Shown: piece by piece, positions 1-8,796 of the stretch
Layout of the letters: each line of letters begins with the position of its first letter
Numbering within the stretch: position 1 is the first letter of the stretch
Assembly: GCA_015680685.1 (NCBI GenBank)
Contig: MNCI01002294.1
Coordinates: 34,935 to 59,785, forward strand
Length of the DNA: 24,851 bases
Origin: Gnetum montanum
Lineage: Eukaryota; Streptophyta; Gnetopsida; Gnetales; Gnetaceae
Reading direction: 5' to 3'
Notes under the pieces: model-generated
Seen by the model: the letters and a program-made list of their open reading frames with translations, nothing else
Told to the model about the DNA's origin: nothing
Databases searched by the model: none
Position numbers and translations under genes: made by a program

Positions 1-146
1 TTACAAGCAAGCCTGGGAAGACAACGAACGATTAACCCCAAGTGTTTCTTGTGGCGTTAAGGCATTTAGTCTACGGAGTTCGACCAGATCGCACGTGTAC
101 GCTCGTATTCGTATGGTTGAGTGTAGGGGTACCTCGCCACTCATCA
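1..146 (+). mobile_element. 3' end of a young LTR (Athila/Tat-type family), cut by window start
   Basis: These bases match the last 146 bases of the complete LTR at 21823-22870 (22725-22870) with five differences: positions 1, 73, 86, 93 and 98. The last four are all G-to-A or C-to-T changes relative to the other copy, as expected from deamination of methylated cytosine. The LTR terminates in CTCATCA, the inverse of the TGATGAG that starts the complete LTR. The following sequence is not a primer-binding site, so this is the outer end of a 3' LTR or of a solo LTR whose body lies upstream of the window. The flanking TTCCC (147-151) would be one copy of its target duplication. Confidence 0.93.
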
Positions 147-828
147 TTCCCTTAGCTAGACTCTTGCAGTTTCATTTTGTAAAAGTTAGAATTTTCTTAG
201 TGAGTGCCCATAGCCTAGATTAAATAGATATCCAAAATTTTATTTGAGTACTTGATGTATGTCGATACATTGGCACGAAAATAATAAAATTGAGATTTTT
301 TTGTTTATTGTATTAGTCAGCTTAACTTTAATTTAGTTTACTTGTAACTTACTTTAAATATTCTTTAATTTCATGCACTTAGTAAAATATTTTCATTTCA
401 CTATATTTAGCAATTTTGCATGAATATGGCTAACTTCAAGTATAAACATATTAACATTTAGTAATTCTAGTAGTAACACTTGGTATACTCACTATTGGAT
501 ATTTAGTAAGCTAGCAATGTTAATGCATGTTCAGGATGTAGATGGAAAGTTAAGAAAGGATGCTCTATGCTTAGGTTAGAATAGATTACTTTCTTGTACT
601 TAAATTAATTATATTAATATTTTAATAATAAAATTTGATCATAGGCCTCAATCACATTCTAACATATAACTTGAGTCCATACAAGTGTGGTTAGTAAGAT
701 AATGATCAATGACTTAGTTCTTAACTATCTAGAATATCTTGTTAGTCTTAGTCCATAAAGTTCGACCACATCATGAGTGAATGCTTATAATTCATATGGT
801 TAGGTGTAGGGTGCTTTGCTGCTAATTA
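147..828 (+). mobile_element. Old decayed LTR of the same superfamily, interrupted by the LTR at 1-146
   Basis: Colinear weak matches to the complete LTR run through this stretch. AGTTAGAATTTT followed by GTGCCC corresponds to 21991 onward. TTTATTTGAG and a region around AATAATAAA correspond to the poly(A) signal area. AAGCT...CATGTTCAGG (about 510-535) corresponds to about 22533-22555. The final 50 bases, containing TCATATGGTTAGGTGTAGGG, correspond to the LTR 3' end. The terminus reads CTAATTA where the young copy has CTCATCA. Nearly all aligned differences in the end region are transitions. The 5' part of this LTR must lie upstream of the window, beyond the inserted element. The alignment was made by eye, so internal limits are approximate. 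Confidence 0.7.
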
Positions 829-870
829 ACCCCATTCGCCAATCCTGTTCTGGGGAGATTCTAAGTGGAT
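829..870 (+). other. Decayed primer-binding site and leader of the old element
   Basis: Immediately after the old LTR end there is TTCGCC, then TGTTCTGGGGAG, then CTAAGTG. The young element has TTGGCGCC, GTTGCCGGGGA and CTAAGTG in the same order and at nearly the same spacing after its LTR. This suggests that the old copy was a 5' LTR with internal sequence beyond it. The match includes small insertions and is weak on its own. Its position right at the LTR end is what supports it. Confidence 0.45.
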
Positions 871-1305
871 TTCTTCTATTGGAAATGTGTTCTTACCCTT
901 CCTACATGTGTTTCATGCAAATTTAGCATGAAGCTTTCGAGGTGGTCAAGGTGGAGATGGAAGATGTATCAACATTGGATCAAAGATTATCTCTTTATGT
1001 ATTTCATGTTATGTTTTTCACCATTCTATGGAATTGTAATTTGGGCCATGAATGTGGAATTTTTATTAAACTCAAATTTATATTGTCACAAGGCCTAAGT
1101 GAACATTAATGAGTTAACATGAATTTCAATTGGTTTCTAAATTATTAAGTTTCCAAGTATTTATATGCTTGGATGATTTTATAAGTGTTTAAGTTTCTAT
1201 AGAATTTATTAAGTGATTGAGATTTATTTCTCATACCCCTTAAGCAATTTTATAAGTCAATTATGATAAATTTCATGGCATGATATTGCCACTACAAAGA
1301 TATAG
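871..1305. other. Unrecognised AT-rich sequence, possibly internal to the old element
   Basis: There is no coding pattern beyond a short open stretch (865-1098, 77 codons) that lacks protein-like composition and resembles no gag I know. There is a short duplication of AGGTGG near 940-955. I see no tRNA or promoter. It may be decayed leader and internal sequence of the element whose LTR ends at 828. Confidence 0.4.
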
Positions 1306-1515
1306 GTTTTCGGTGGATTTGACATTTTCAGTGGATTTAATGTTTTTTAGTAAATATAATATTTTTTTAGTGAATCTTATGATTTTTCAATGAATTTGAT
1401 GTTTCTACAGAAAATTTTATTTTTTAGTGAATCGAATGTTTCTCTAGTGAATTTGAATTTTTTTAATAGATATGATTTTTCTCTAACAAATCTAAATTCT
1501 CTAGATTTTCCTATG
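1306..1515. repeat. Degenerate tandem repeat, period about 18-20 bp
   Basis: About ten units resembling TTTTTAGTGAATTTGATG follow one another with many substitutions and small indels. Examples are TTTTCGGTGGATTTGACA, TTTTCAGTGGATTTAATG and TTTTTCAATGAATTTGATG. The open frame at 1390-1701 begins inside this array and is a by-product of its AT-rich units, so it is not annotated as a gene. Confidence 0.6.
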
Positions 1516-1910
1516 AGAAATTCTATATTACTCTTATCTTCTTCAACCAATCTTAAAATTTTTGTTTCTTTTATTAATATGGAAATTAATTCTCAAAATG
1601 TGGATTTGCAAGATGATAAGAAAAATGTTGTGACATCTTCTTCTAGTAATGTTAATGTAACTAAGACACCTCATTTTGTTCTTGTTGATGATGTAGATTA
1701 GTCATTGGTTATTGATCTTTTATCACAATATGTGTTCATTCAAATTTTGGGTTACCCACCTCATAATCAAATTTTCATTTCACATTTAAATTATGTGATG
1801 AAAAACTTAACATCTAAGTCCTTCATGTCATGTATTATTCTCATTTTTTCCTACTTGTTAAGTTAGGCAATGCTTCAATGGTGTAATGTGCCCTAGATAT
1901 AGAGTCTTTT
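1516..1910. other. AT-rich non-coding flank of the solo LTR
   Basis: No gene, structural RNA or repeat is recognised here. The stretch ends in ATACA, the left target duplication of the solo LTR. Confidence 0.4.
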
Positions 1911-1915
1911 ATACA
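1911..1915. repeat. Left target-site duplication of solo LTR (ATACA)
   Basis: Identical to 2785-2789 on the other side of the LTR. Confidence 0.9.
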
Positions 1916-1941
1916 TGATGAATCATGGTTTGTGAGGTGTT

Positions 1942-2052
1942 GATATCGGACCCTTGATACCAGACCCTTGATATTGGATCCTTGATATCAAACCCTTGAT
2001 ATCAAATCCTTGATATTAGACCCTCAATATCGAGTACGCGATATCGCGACCC
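1942..2052 (+). repeat. 14-bp tandem array in LTR U3, eight units
   Basis: There are eight head-to-tail units without indels: GATATCGGACCCTT, GATACCAGACCCTT, GATATTGGATCCTT, GATATCAAACCCTT, GATATCAAATCCTT, GATATTAGACCCTC, AATATCGAGTACGC and a final 13-base GATATCGCGACCC. The last two resemble the units of the young LTR array (21851-21905). The array ends 44 bases before the TATA box, a position that suggests enhancer-like elements of the LTR promoter. Confidence 0.9.
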
Positions 2053-2096
2053 AGCTAACAAATTGAATACACGATGTTGTGATCCCTGTGTAAGCC

Positions 2097-2104
2097 TATA
2101 AATA
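2097..2104 (+). promoter_or_regulatory. TATA box of the solo LTR
   Basis: TATAAATA lies just downstream of the 14-bp array and aligns with TATAAATA at 21917-21924 in the young LTR. Transcription would start roughly 30 bases downstream. Confidence 0.7.
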
Positions 2105-2405
2105 CACATTTGGGTGCACAGGAAAAGAAGAAGTAGGTCAATATAGAAGTAGAGTCTTTTTTTTTTCATTTTTAGTTCATCTCAACTCTTTCCCCAGTGC
2201 ATGCCCACAGTGTGATGATTGCAATTGTACGGAACCTTTATTCGAGTGGCACATACTTGGACACATACATGACCGAAAATAAAGATCAAGATTACTCCAT
2301 CATTGTAGCATTCACTTAGCTCTTAATTCCTTTAATTATTATTGTTATTTATTATTTTCTTAATTAATATTTCTTTACCTTCATTTACTATCCTTGTTAT
2401 TAAAC

Positions 2406-2563
2406 GTGAAATGAGTACGACTTAATCACGAGCATTTAAGTGTGACTACTTGGTAACCCAGTAGCGTATTTAGGAGCGCTCAAGTAATATACCCTTGGTA
2501 ATCTTAGAAGTAGTACACGAGGCCCAAGATGTATACGGATGATTAAGGATTGGTGCTCATCAC
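2406..2563 (+). other. Nested-stem motif of the LTR, single copy in the solo LTR
   Basis: This has the same architecture as the units at 22165-22452. P1 is GTGAAATGAG (2406-2415) with CTCATCAC (2556-2563), two bases bulged. Linker TACGA is 2416-2420. P2 is CTTAATCA (2421-2428) with TGATTAAG (2540-2547), a perfect 8-bp pair. Linker CGAG is 2429-2432. P3 is CATTT (2433-2437) with AGATG (2527-2531). Linker TATACGGA is 2532-2539 and linker GATTGGTG is 2548-2555. The long P3 contains a TTGGTAACCCAGTAGCG block, as unit 2 of the young LTR does, so the two are probably counterparts. The arms differ from those of the young LTR yet still pair. Confidence 0.75.
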
Positions 2564-2784
2564 ACTTCTAGGAGTAGCACTAGCTTAGGACCACATCATA
2601 CACCTCACTTTGGACTAAACCATACATGACAAAGCAAATACTAGTCCAAGTGGGAAGACAGTGAACTATGATCAACATGTAACAATCTAGATACCATAGC
2701 TAGCCCATCTACGAAGTTTGACGGAATCGTTTGTGAAAACTCGTATTCGTATGGTTGAGTGTAAGGGTACCTCGCCACTCATTA

Positions 2785-2789
2785 ATACA
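2785..2789. repeat. Right target-site duplication of solo LTR (ATACA)
   Basis: Identical to 1911-1915. Confidence 0.9.
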
Positions 2790-4088
2790 TAAATAAGTAG
2801 TGTTGATCATTCATAAAAAACTCTAGATTTTGATGTTCAATATGAAAATTATGCTAGAGATTCATTTTTTGTTAAATTATATAATCTTCCATTGATATTT
2901 CAGAAATATGAACAAAAAATTATTAGTCTTCTCAATTATAAATATGAACTAGGATTACAAAAAAAAAAAAAGGACTCATACGCAGCTAATTACATATTAT
3001 AATCTTCCTAATTCTTGCAACTATTTTCATTGTGAAGGATTTTTATTGAATGCTTATCCTTTTCTACTTATGTAATACTGTACTAACTAGGATTAGGCTA
3101 GAAAGGCATTATTTATATAAAATACATAATTATGTAGAAAAAAAATGTTACTTACTAAAATTGAATGGATGCCAAAAAAAACTTAATAGGAAAAATAGTA
3201 GGCATTCATAAACTAATGCATAGAAGTAAGACAAAAGTTTGCAACAAAAATTTGAAAAGGTGATAAAATAATGACAATAGCCCCATGCATGTCAAACCTA
3301 ACCTGTTTACTACCAAATAACGAATGTAATATATTTGTCTATGTCAAAAATTAATAATCATAGTAGTATGAAAATCATAGCAAGAACTACATTAAAACAT
3401 AAACATTCGAAATTATAAAGTTGCATTATGATCCAATGAAACAACATGAGATAACATGAAAATACAATTACAATTGCATCCAATAGGCATTGGGAACTAA
3501 TGCTACTGAAATATATGAAACCATTAATTGTAATGAAATGTAATATAACTAGCATGCAAACAAAATTAGCCTACATAAAAAATAAGCAAAACAAAGCATA
3601 AGTTCTAAACCATTACCAAATCCATAATTCCAACTGAACATTATAGTATAGAACACAACTTAAACTAAAATCTAAATCTTAATTAAACATCTAAAAGCAT
3701 GAATTAATAATTAGTAACATCCTTTAGGTCCTCCTCATCTGAACTAATATATTCACTTGAAAATTATAAAAACTAAGAAAATCAATCTTATGGTAGAGTA
3801 GCGTAAACAAAACCAATAAATACTCCCTTATAAGTTTGGTCGGAGGCATCACATAGATGAATAGTTATGCACATGAGTAACTACAACCAAAAGTTAGCAA
3901 ACAAAATACAAACCAAGTTAATATATCAAATAAACAAAATTTAAATAGACAATGCAGCTAATAGAAATGAATCCATCATCATTCATTAGCCCAATAAATG
4001 AACAAATTGTTAAGCTTGTAACCCTCATTTCAACAAATTAATAAATATATAACCCACTTTTTAGAAGCTATTTGTTGAGTCTAAAACC
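2790..4088. other. AT-rich non-coding sequence
   Basis: I recognise no gene, RNA or mobile element. There are several A-runs, including a 12-base run near 2959. Open frames here (for example 3358-3555, minus) are short and low in complexity. Confidence 0.4.
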
Positions 4089-4212
4089 CAGATATTGCCA
4101 AATTAATGAGTTTAAACTTCATATATTGTCAAATTTATGAGTTTAAAACTCATATGTTACATGCTTGGTGAGTCTAAAATCCATATGTTCCAAATTTGCT
4201 AAATCGAACTAA
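4089..4212. repeat. Degenerate 31-bp tandem repeat, four units
   Basis: The units start at 4089, 4120, 4151 and 4182, each opening CAKATRTT or CATATGTT and carrying ATGAGTTTAAA or GTGAGTCTAAAA in the middle. The spacing is exactly 31 bases. Looser relatives (GTGAGCCTAAATCTTG, GTGATCCTAAATCTTG) continue at about 4385-4440, and another (TTGAGTCTAAAACCC) precedes the array. It looks like an old minisatellite-like expansion. Confidence 0.65.
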
Positions 4213-4590
4213 TTACCAAACCAATAGATAATATTTCCAAAACAAAAAAGCCTTGGATAGTGAAAAAATGAACTTAACATCCAATAGAGTCAAAATTCCA
4301 AACTAAATGATTAATGAACCTACATCTTGTATAGAATATGAATTTGATGAATATAAAATTTATATAGTTGTTGAATGATTAGTGAGCCTAAATCTTGTGT
4401 TTTTCAAACAAAACGTTGGTGATCCTAAATCTTGCATTTGTTAAAATATATCAAAAGTCTAAACTATATTTCTAAGATAACAAGTCAAGAAATGTTGTGA
4501 CACCAAAAGTTCCAACATGAAAAATGTTGTCAAATCCAAAGTATGAACTCAATGAATGCCTAACAAAATATTACTAAGAGGAAATGTAAC
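4213..4590. other. AT-rich sequence with scattered relatives of the 31-bp repeat
   Basis: Repeat-like fragments such as GTGAGCCTAAATCTTG are interspersed with unrecognised sequence. No gene is supported. Confidence 0.35.
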
Positions 4591-5330
4591 CTTCTCATGA
4601 TCATTCTAGGCTTCTATAGCTACTAAAACATCAATAATTGTTGATTTCTTCTTCTTAGGTGTTTTAGGAGCCTTAAAAATGTCATTTTGGTCATTTTTGC
4701 AATTTTCCATTGCCTAGGACGCTCAAGGTTACTTTACAAAAGTTGCTTCATTTTTCTACATAAATGCAAAAATATATTAAAATATTCATCATGATAAATT
4801 GGCAAGGGTACCTCATGATTTGCACCATCATGTTGATCAACTTTGCCTTTTAGGTTAAAGTCATTTGGAGTCATCTCTAGGATTAGAAATATGAAAAACA
4901 ATCTAATACCCCTAGTTCCATAGTTGAATTATTAATAGAATTTGGAACAAAGCCAAAATGTGGTCAAAACTAGCCAAAACATTTACTAACATTCCATACA
5001 AGATAATAGATCTAAAAAATAGTGAAATTGTAGACAATTGACAAACAGTTGTTGAAGAAACTAAATTAAATAAACAAGATGCATACTAAACGAATATTAA
5101 AACCTAAGAAGAAAAAAAAAATACCAAATTATCATACTTAAAATTGATAACACTGTAGCAAAGTGTCCTTGCATGACTTCAATCTCCCTAACAGGCTCTA
5201 AATCCTAGGCAAAATAATTAACCAACAATAGGATCTTAGTAAGATTTGAAATTAGATCTAAATATATGGCTTCTATAATGTCCTAGTTGACAACACAAAT
5301 CTAACTATCTCTATGTCTAGTAGAATTTTC
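4591..5330 (-). pseudogene. Possible spliced gene remnant, function unknown
   Basis: Three minus-strand stretches read like protein once a few stops are allowed. Reading downstream, 5330-5120 contains DLISNLTKILLLVNYFA and REIEVMQGHFATVLSIL. 4874-4812 starts with ATG and encodes 21 residues (MTPNDFNLKGKVDQHDGANH, then E). 4755-4591 includes FKAPKTPKKKKSTIIDVLVA, a lysine-rich stretch. Between the last two lies a GT...AG interval of 56 nt (4756-4811) that keeps the frame, and the last exon ends at a GT. The stops (TAA, TGA, TAG) sit where Gln or Arg codons would fit. I do not recognise the family. A transposon-derived gene is possible. The 56-nt intron is short for plants, and the coding impression is by eye. 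Confidence 0.3.
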
Positions 5331-7189
5331 TTCTTTAGCTCAATCTTGTAGATGTTGATGAGTCAAGGTAAAAGATTGCTCTCAAGAAAAAATTTCTTGT
5401 TTTATAATCTCAAAATGGTTTGGCAGTATTGGGTAGGATGTTCTAATGGACAAAACTAAATAAAAAAGAATTTCTAATTTCTAAAAATATGTTTAAATAT
5501 TTTTCTAACGTGAGTTGGTGCCTAGCGCTCGCCTAATGAGCATCTCCTATGAGTAGAGTTAATAACTATGTCTAATCCTAAGGTAAAAATTATGGCTAAG
5601 TCCAACTAATAACAAAGTTGAAGGCCTAAAAGTATAACTAATGATAGGTTGATCCAAGATATTCTAAAACTGTAACCTAGTAATAAATAAAAATATAAAT
5701 ATAAATATAAAAAATATAATTTTATTCAAAAATAAAAATTATCCAAAATAGTATACCAATCTAAAATAGTAACCCATGTTCTAATAACCCACCGAATGCC
5801 TAATACTTGCTAGCTCAAAACTACAATAAAAGGGATTAATGTGCATGTGATAAATTAAAAGATAATCAAAAATATTAATAACTACTAAAATATAAAAATT
5901 ATAAAGATACTACCACATGAAAAAAGTATTGGAATTAATAAAATAAAAAGAAAGGAAAAGGTACAAAAAAACCTAATAATATTTAAAAAGTCAATAGGAT
6001 AATAAAAAAGAACATAGCTTATAAAGAATAATCAATATAACAATGGGATCGATAACCATAGAGATAGGTTAGAAAACAAAACATGAAAGGTTTAAACCAC
6101 AAGCATTCCAAGTGGTAATGGGTGTCTTAGGTATAGGTGTTACAGCTTAAGAGAAAAGATTTTGAAGAAAAGAACAAATATGTTAAACTTGGAGATACAA
6201 AAAATTAAGTTAATATTAATGATAAGAATGATTGAATGGTGATAAAGAACCCAGAGAAGACAAAAGCTCATACACATATTTTTATTAGTACTACAAATAG
6301 TATTATGCAGCCTAGATACATAGCTCATAAGCCAAAGTTTCCCTATTTGACAAGAATACCATTAACTCATATCAAAACTAGTATCGAAAAGAAGGTCATA
6401 GTTGATGGTGAAGATTCTTGATATAAGATTAATAATAAGTAATGAGATGAAGATCTTCCACAATGGTACTATTTTCTTGCTTTGATACAAATATTGGTAT
6501 TAATCCATAATTGTCTATCTTAAATTATTTTGCTATTTTAAGTTCAAGTATAGATGTTAAAAACTTATTTAAATTTTGTTAGGATTGCTTCCTACTAACA
6601 ATTCATTTTCTTCCCTTATTTTCTCAATTCATTGATTGTAAGATTGTTCACTTGAGTAGATAGTCCTAAAATTGAAAAAAAATTTCTTTCTATATATATA
6701 TATTAGATGATGTCTACTCACTGTTAAGCTTGTAATGTCCTCTAATCTTTTTTCTTACTATTAATAATTTTTATTAGGGTTCAACAACTACACTTTTCAT
6801 AAAGTCATAAGAGTTGTAAATAAATGTAAAAAAACCCTAATATGCTAGAGATAGGTAGCTTGAGTGTTTAATTGATTACCTTGTTAAGTAAGAGACTTAT
6901 GGATTGAATCATACTTAAAGCATCATTTACATTTTTAAAAAGTTAAAAAAAATTGAAAAGTAACCTTAAGTTTCTTCATATTCATAATCATTTCAAGATT
7001 AACAAGGGATCACATTTCAATTGAAATTGTATAAAAAAATTTTCAAGGTGATATCCTTTTCTTACCAAATGGGGGTATTAATGCTCCAACTTGGAATTCA
7101 CAAAACCGATGAGAAATCACATGCTTGATACAACTATACACATCCTACCTTCACAACTTCACATAAATTTACAATGATACCATTCATAC
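5331..7189. other. AT-rich non-coding sequence
   Basis: There is simple ATA/AAT-rich sequence near 5680-5730 and a short TA run near 6693. An open stretch at 6236-6421 (61 codons) has a reasonable composition but is preceded by stops in frame and resembles nothing I know. No structural RNA or element boundary is recognised before the LTR end at 7190. Confidence 0.4.
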
Positions 7190-7725
7190 TAATGAGCGGC
7201 AAGTACTCTTATGCCCAATCGTATGAATCACAAGCGTTCACGCATGATCCAGTTGAATTCTATGGATGGGAGTAGTTGTGCCATCTAGATTGTTAAGCAT
7301 TGATCGTAGGACACTATCTTCCCACTAGGACTAGCGGTAGCTTTATCACGTATTGTTTAGTCCAAAGTGAGGCATATGATAATTGATGATGTTTGGCCCA
7401 TTTTACTCCTAGCAATAAACATAATCGAGAATGAAATTTAATCCTAAATATAAGTAATGACAGTAATGTAAATCTGCTCTAGCCTAAAGTAATGAGCATA
7501 TGGTCCTAGCTTATCGTACACGTCTTATGCTCATGTGATCATTACTGGGTTACCAAGCATTATGCTACTGGGTAAACAAATCTATAACACTACTGGGATT
7601 ACCAAACAATTACACTTAGATGTTCAAAACAAGTCATACTCAGTTCTCTTTACTAATGAACAAGAAAGTAAAGTACTTGGAAATGTAAATGATTAAACTA
7701 TGAAAACAATAGAAACTATGCTAAG
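7190..7725 (-). mobile_element. Partial minus-strand LTR, 3' portion
   Basis: Read on the minus strand, the end is ...GTACTTGCCGCTCATTA, preceded by GATTCATACGATTGGGCATA. This aligns with the terminal block of the other LTRs (CTCGTATTCGTATGGTTGAG...CTCATCA). Farther in, minus-strand GAGTATGACTTG, three TTACCCAGTA-type blocks and CGTGTACGATAAG correspond to the nested-stem region, but with the pairing decayed. It stops near 7700-7725 at the poly(A)/R region, exactly where the next LTR begins. The U3 part is therefore missing or displaced. Confidence 0.75.
7543..7603 (-). repeat. Three TACTGGGTTACC blocks inside the LTR
   Basis: TACTGGGTTACC (7543), TACTGGGTAAAC (7566) and TACTGGGATTACC (7591) are the inverse of the GGTAACCCAGTA block that occurs once in the solo LTR and once, with partial relatives, in the young LTR. 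The block has been amplified here. Confidence 0.65.
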
Positions 7726-8620
7726 TTATGAGCAGCAAGTAGATCCTATGCCCAACCATATGAATCACTAAGCGTTCACATGCGATCTAGTCAAATTCCA
7801 TGGACTCATAGCCTTCTAAGTACATTGGTCTCTAGTAAGTGAAACTAACCATTGTAATTGTTGTCTTCACAATTACACATGTGAAGCAAAGGTATGGTTA
7901 AGTGCAACTGAGGCATATGATTTTTATCATTTTTACCTTTTATGTTTTAAGTCATCTAAGAATACAAAATAATGAATAAAATAATTAAATTTCTAGTTTA
8001 ATCTAACTAGCTTCACCTAACTAATCCTAATATAAGCATCCATTTGTACTTGTTGTACACATCCTAAACACATTTAATGCTATTGTGCTACCAAACATTA
8101 AGCGTTACTAGGATTACCAAGCACCAAGCATATGCTTGAAGTGGTTGTACTTATGTGCTTAATTGATTTCTTTTTAATTTAGCTTAATTGATTACTTAAT
8201 TACTTAAAAATTAAAGGAAATTACATAAAACATTAAATGCATATGTAAAATATTAATCTATTTCAAAGTGCTGCAAGGTTTCTTAGAAAGCTCTTCTTTA
8301 TTGCTACATACACTACCATTCTTAGGTACAATAGTGCTCAAATAAAGATTCATACACTCTTTCACTCCTTCTTCGAGCACTTAGAAAAATATTCTAACTT
8401 TCATGCAAGAAAACTACAAGAGCTCCACTACAACTATGATAAAAGATGCTATAAACCTAGCCAGTGAGTGCATATTGATACGTGAAAATAGACACTACAT
8501 CAATGAGGCAAAGTCAATGCATCAAATCCCATGTCAACGCAACTGTGTCAATGGGGTTGCATTAATAGGGCTGCATCAATGAAGCATTGTCGACAAAACC
8601 CAAGAAAACACAACTCATCA
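7726..8620 (-). mobile_element. Near-complete minus-strand LTR, about 895 bp
   Basis: The minus-strand start is TGATGAG at 8620-8614, and the minus-strand end reads CTCATAA at 7732-7726. Internal landmarks in order are a 14-bp repeat array (8500-8603), a decayed TATA-like TTTATAG, CTTTATTTGAGCAC, AACCTTGCAGCAC (identical in the young LTR), GCAATAAAG (poly(A) region), CATAAGTACAACCACTTCAAG (nested-stem region) and the conserved terminal block. The flanks CTAAG (7721-7725) and TATGT (8621-8625) do not match, so no target duplication is visible. It may be one LTR of a larger minus-strand element, or the product of rearrangement. It directly abuts the partial LTR at 7190-7725. Confidence 0.8.
8500..8603 (-). 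repeat. 14-bp tandem array in U3 of the minus-strand LTR
   Basis: In plus-strand reading the units start at 8500, 8514, 8534, 8548, 8562, 8576 and 8590: TCAATGAGGCAAAG, then a 20-base unit, then TCAACGCAACTGTG, TCAATGGGGTTGCA, TTAATAGGGCTGCA, TCAATGAAGCATTG and TCGACAAAACCCAA. The period (14) and the place in the LTR are the same as in the solo LTR and the young LTR, but the unit sequence is different. Confidence 0.75.
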
Positions 8621-8796
8621 TATGTCCACAACTGAATGAAAAATCTTCATCAAGTGAACAAAAGGAGCAACAAATTTTTTATAAAATTATGGGAAGACAT
8701 GGAACTATGTACTAACTACTAACATTCACAAACACAAACACTAAGTGCCCGAGTGTACAAATTTACAATCATTCCAAAATTTATGTGTTCAAGACA
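8621..8796. other. Spacer between minus-strand pseudogene and LTR
   Basis: The 176 bp between the end of the pseudogene frame and the start of the LTR on the minus strand lack an obvious polypurine tract next to the LTR, which an intact 3' LTR would need. Confidence 0.4.

Larger units (their letters stand above)
1916..2784 (+). mobile_element. Solo LTR, 869 bp, with perfect 5-bp target duplication
   Basis: The LTR starts TGATGAATCATGG and ends CTCGCCACTCATTA, matching the start (TGATGAG) and end (CTCATCA) of the complete LTR at 21823-22870. The same 5 bases, ATACA, flank both sides (1911-1915 and 2785-2789), which fixes both boundaries and the 5-bp duplication size. No internal element sequence remains, so it arose by recombination between two LTRs. 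It contains in order a 14-bp repeat array (1942-2052), a TATA box (2097-2104), AATAAA (2278-2283), the nested-stem motif (2406-2563) and the conserved terminal block around CTCGTATTCGTATGGTTGAG. It is clearly diverged from the young LTR and about 180 bp shorter, so it belongs to a related subfamily. Confidence 0.93.

Noticed and set aside
865-1098. A 77-codon open frame after the old LTR, considered as a gag start.
   Set aside because: The residues show no similarity to the gag at 23017 and the composition is low in charged residues.
1390-1701. A 103-codon open frame.
   Set aside because: Its first third is translated from the 19-bp tandem repeat, and the remainder lacks any motif.
6140-6421. 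Overlapping open frames on both strands at 6140-6328 and 6236-6421.
   Set aside because: They are short, AT-rich and without recognisable motifs. The plus-strand reading is interrupted just upstream.
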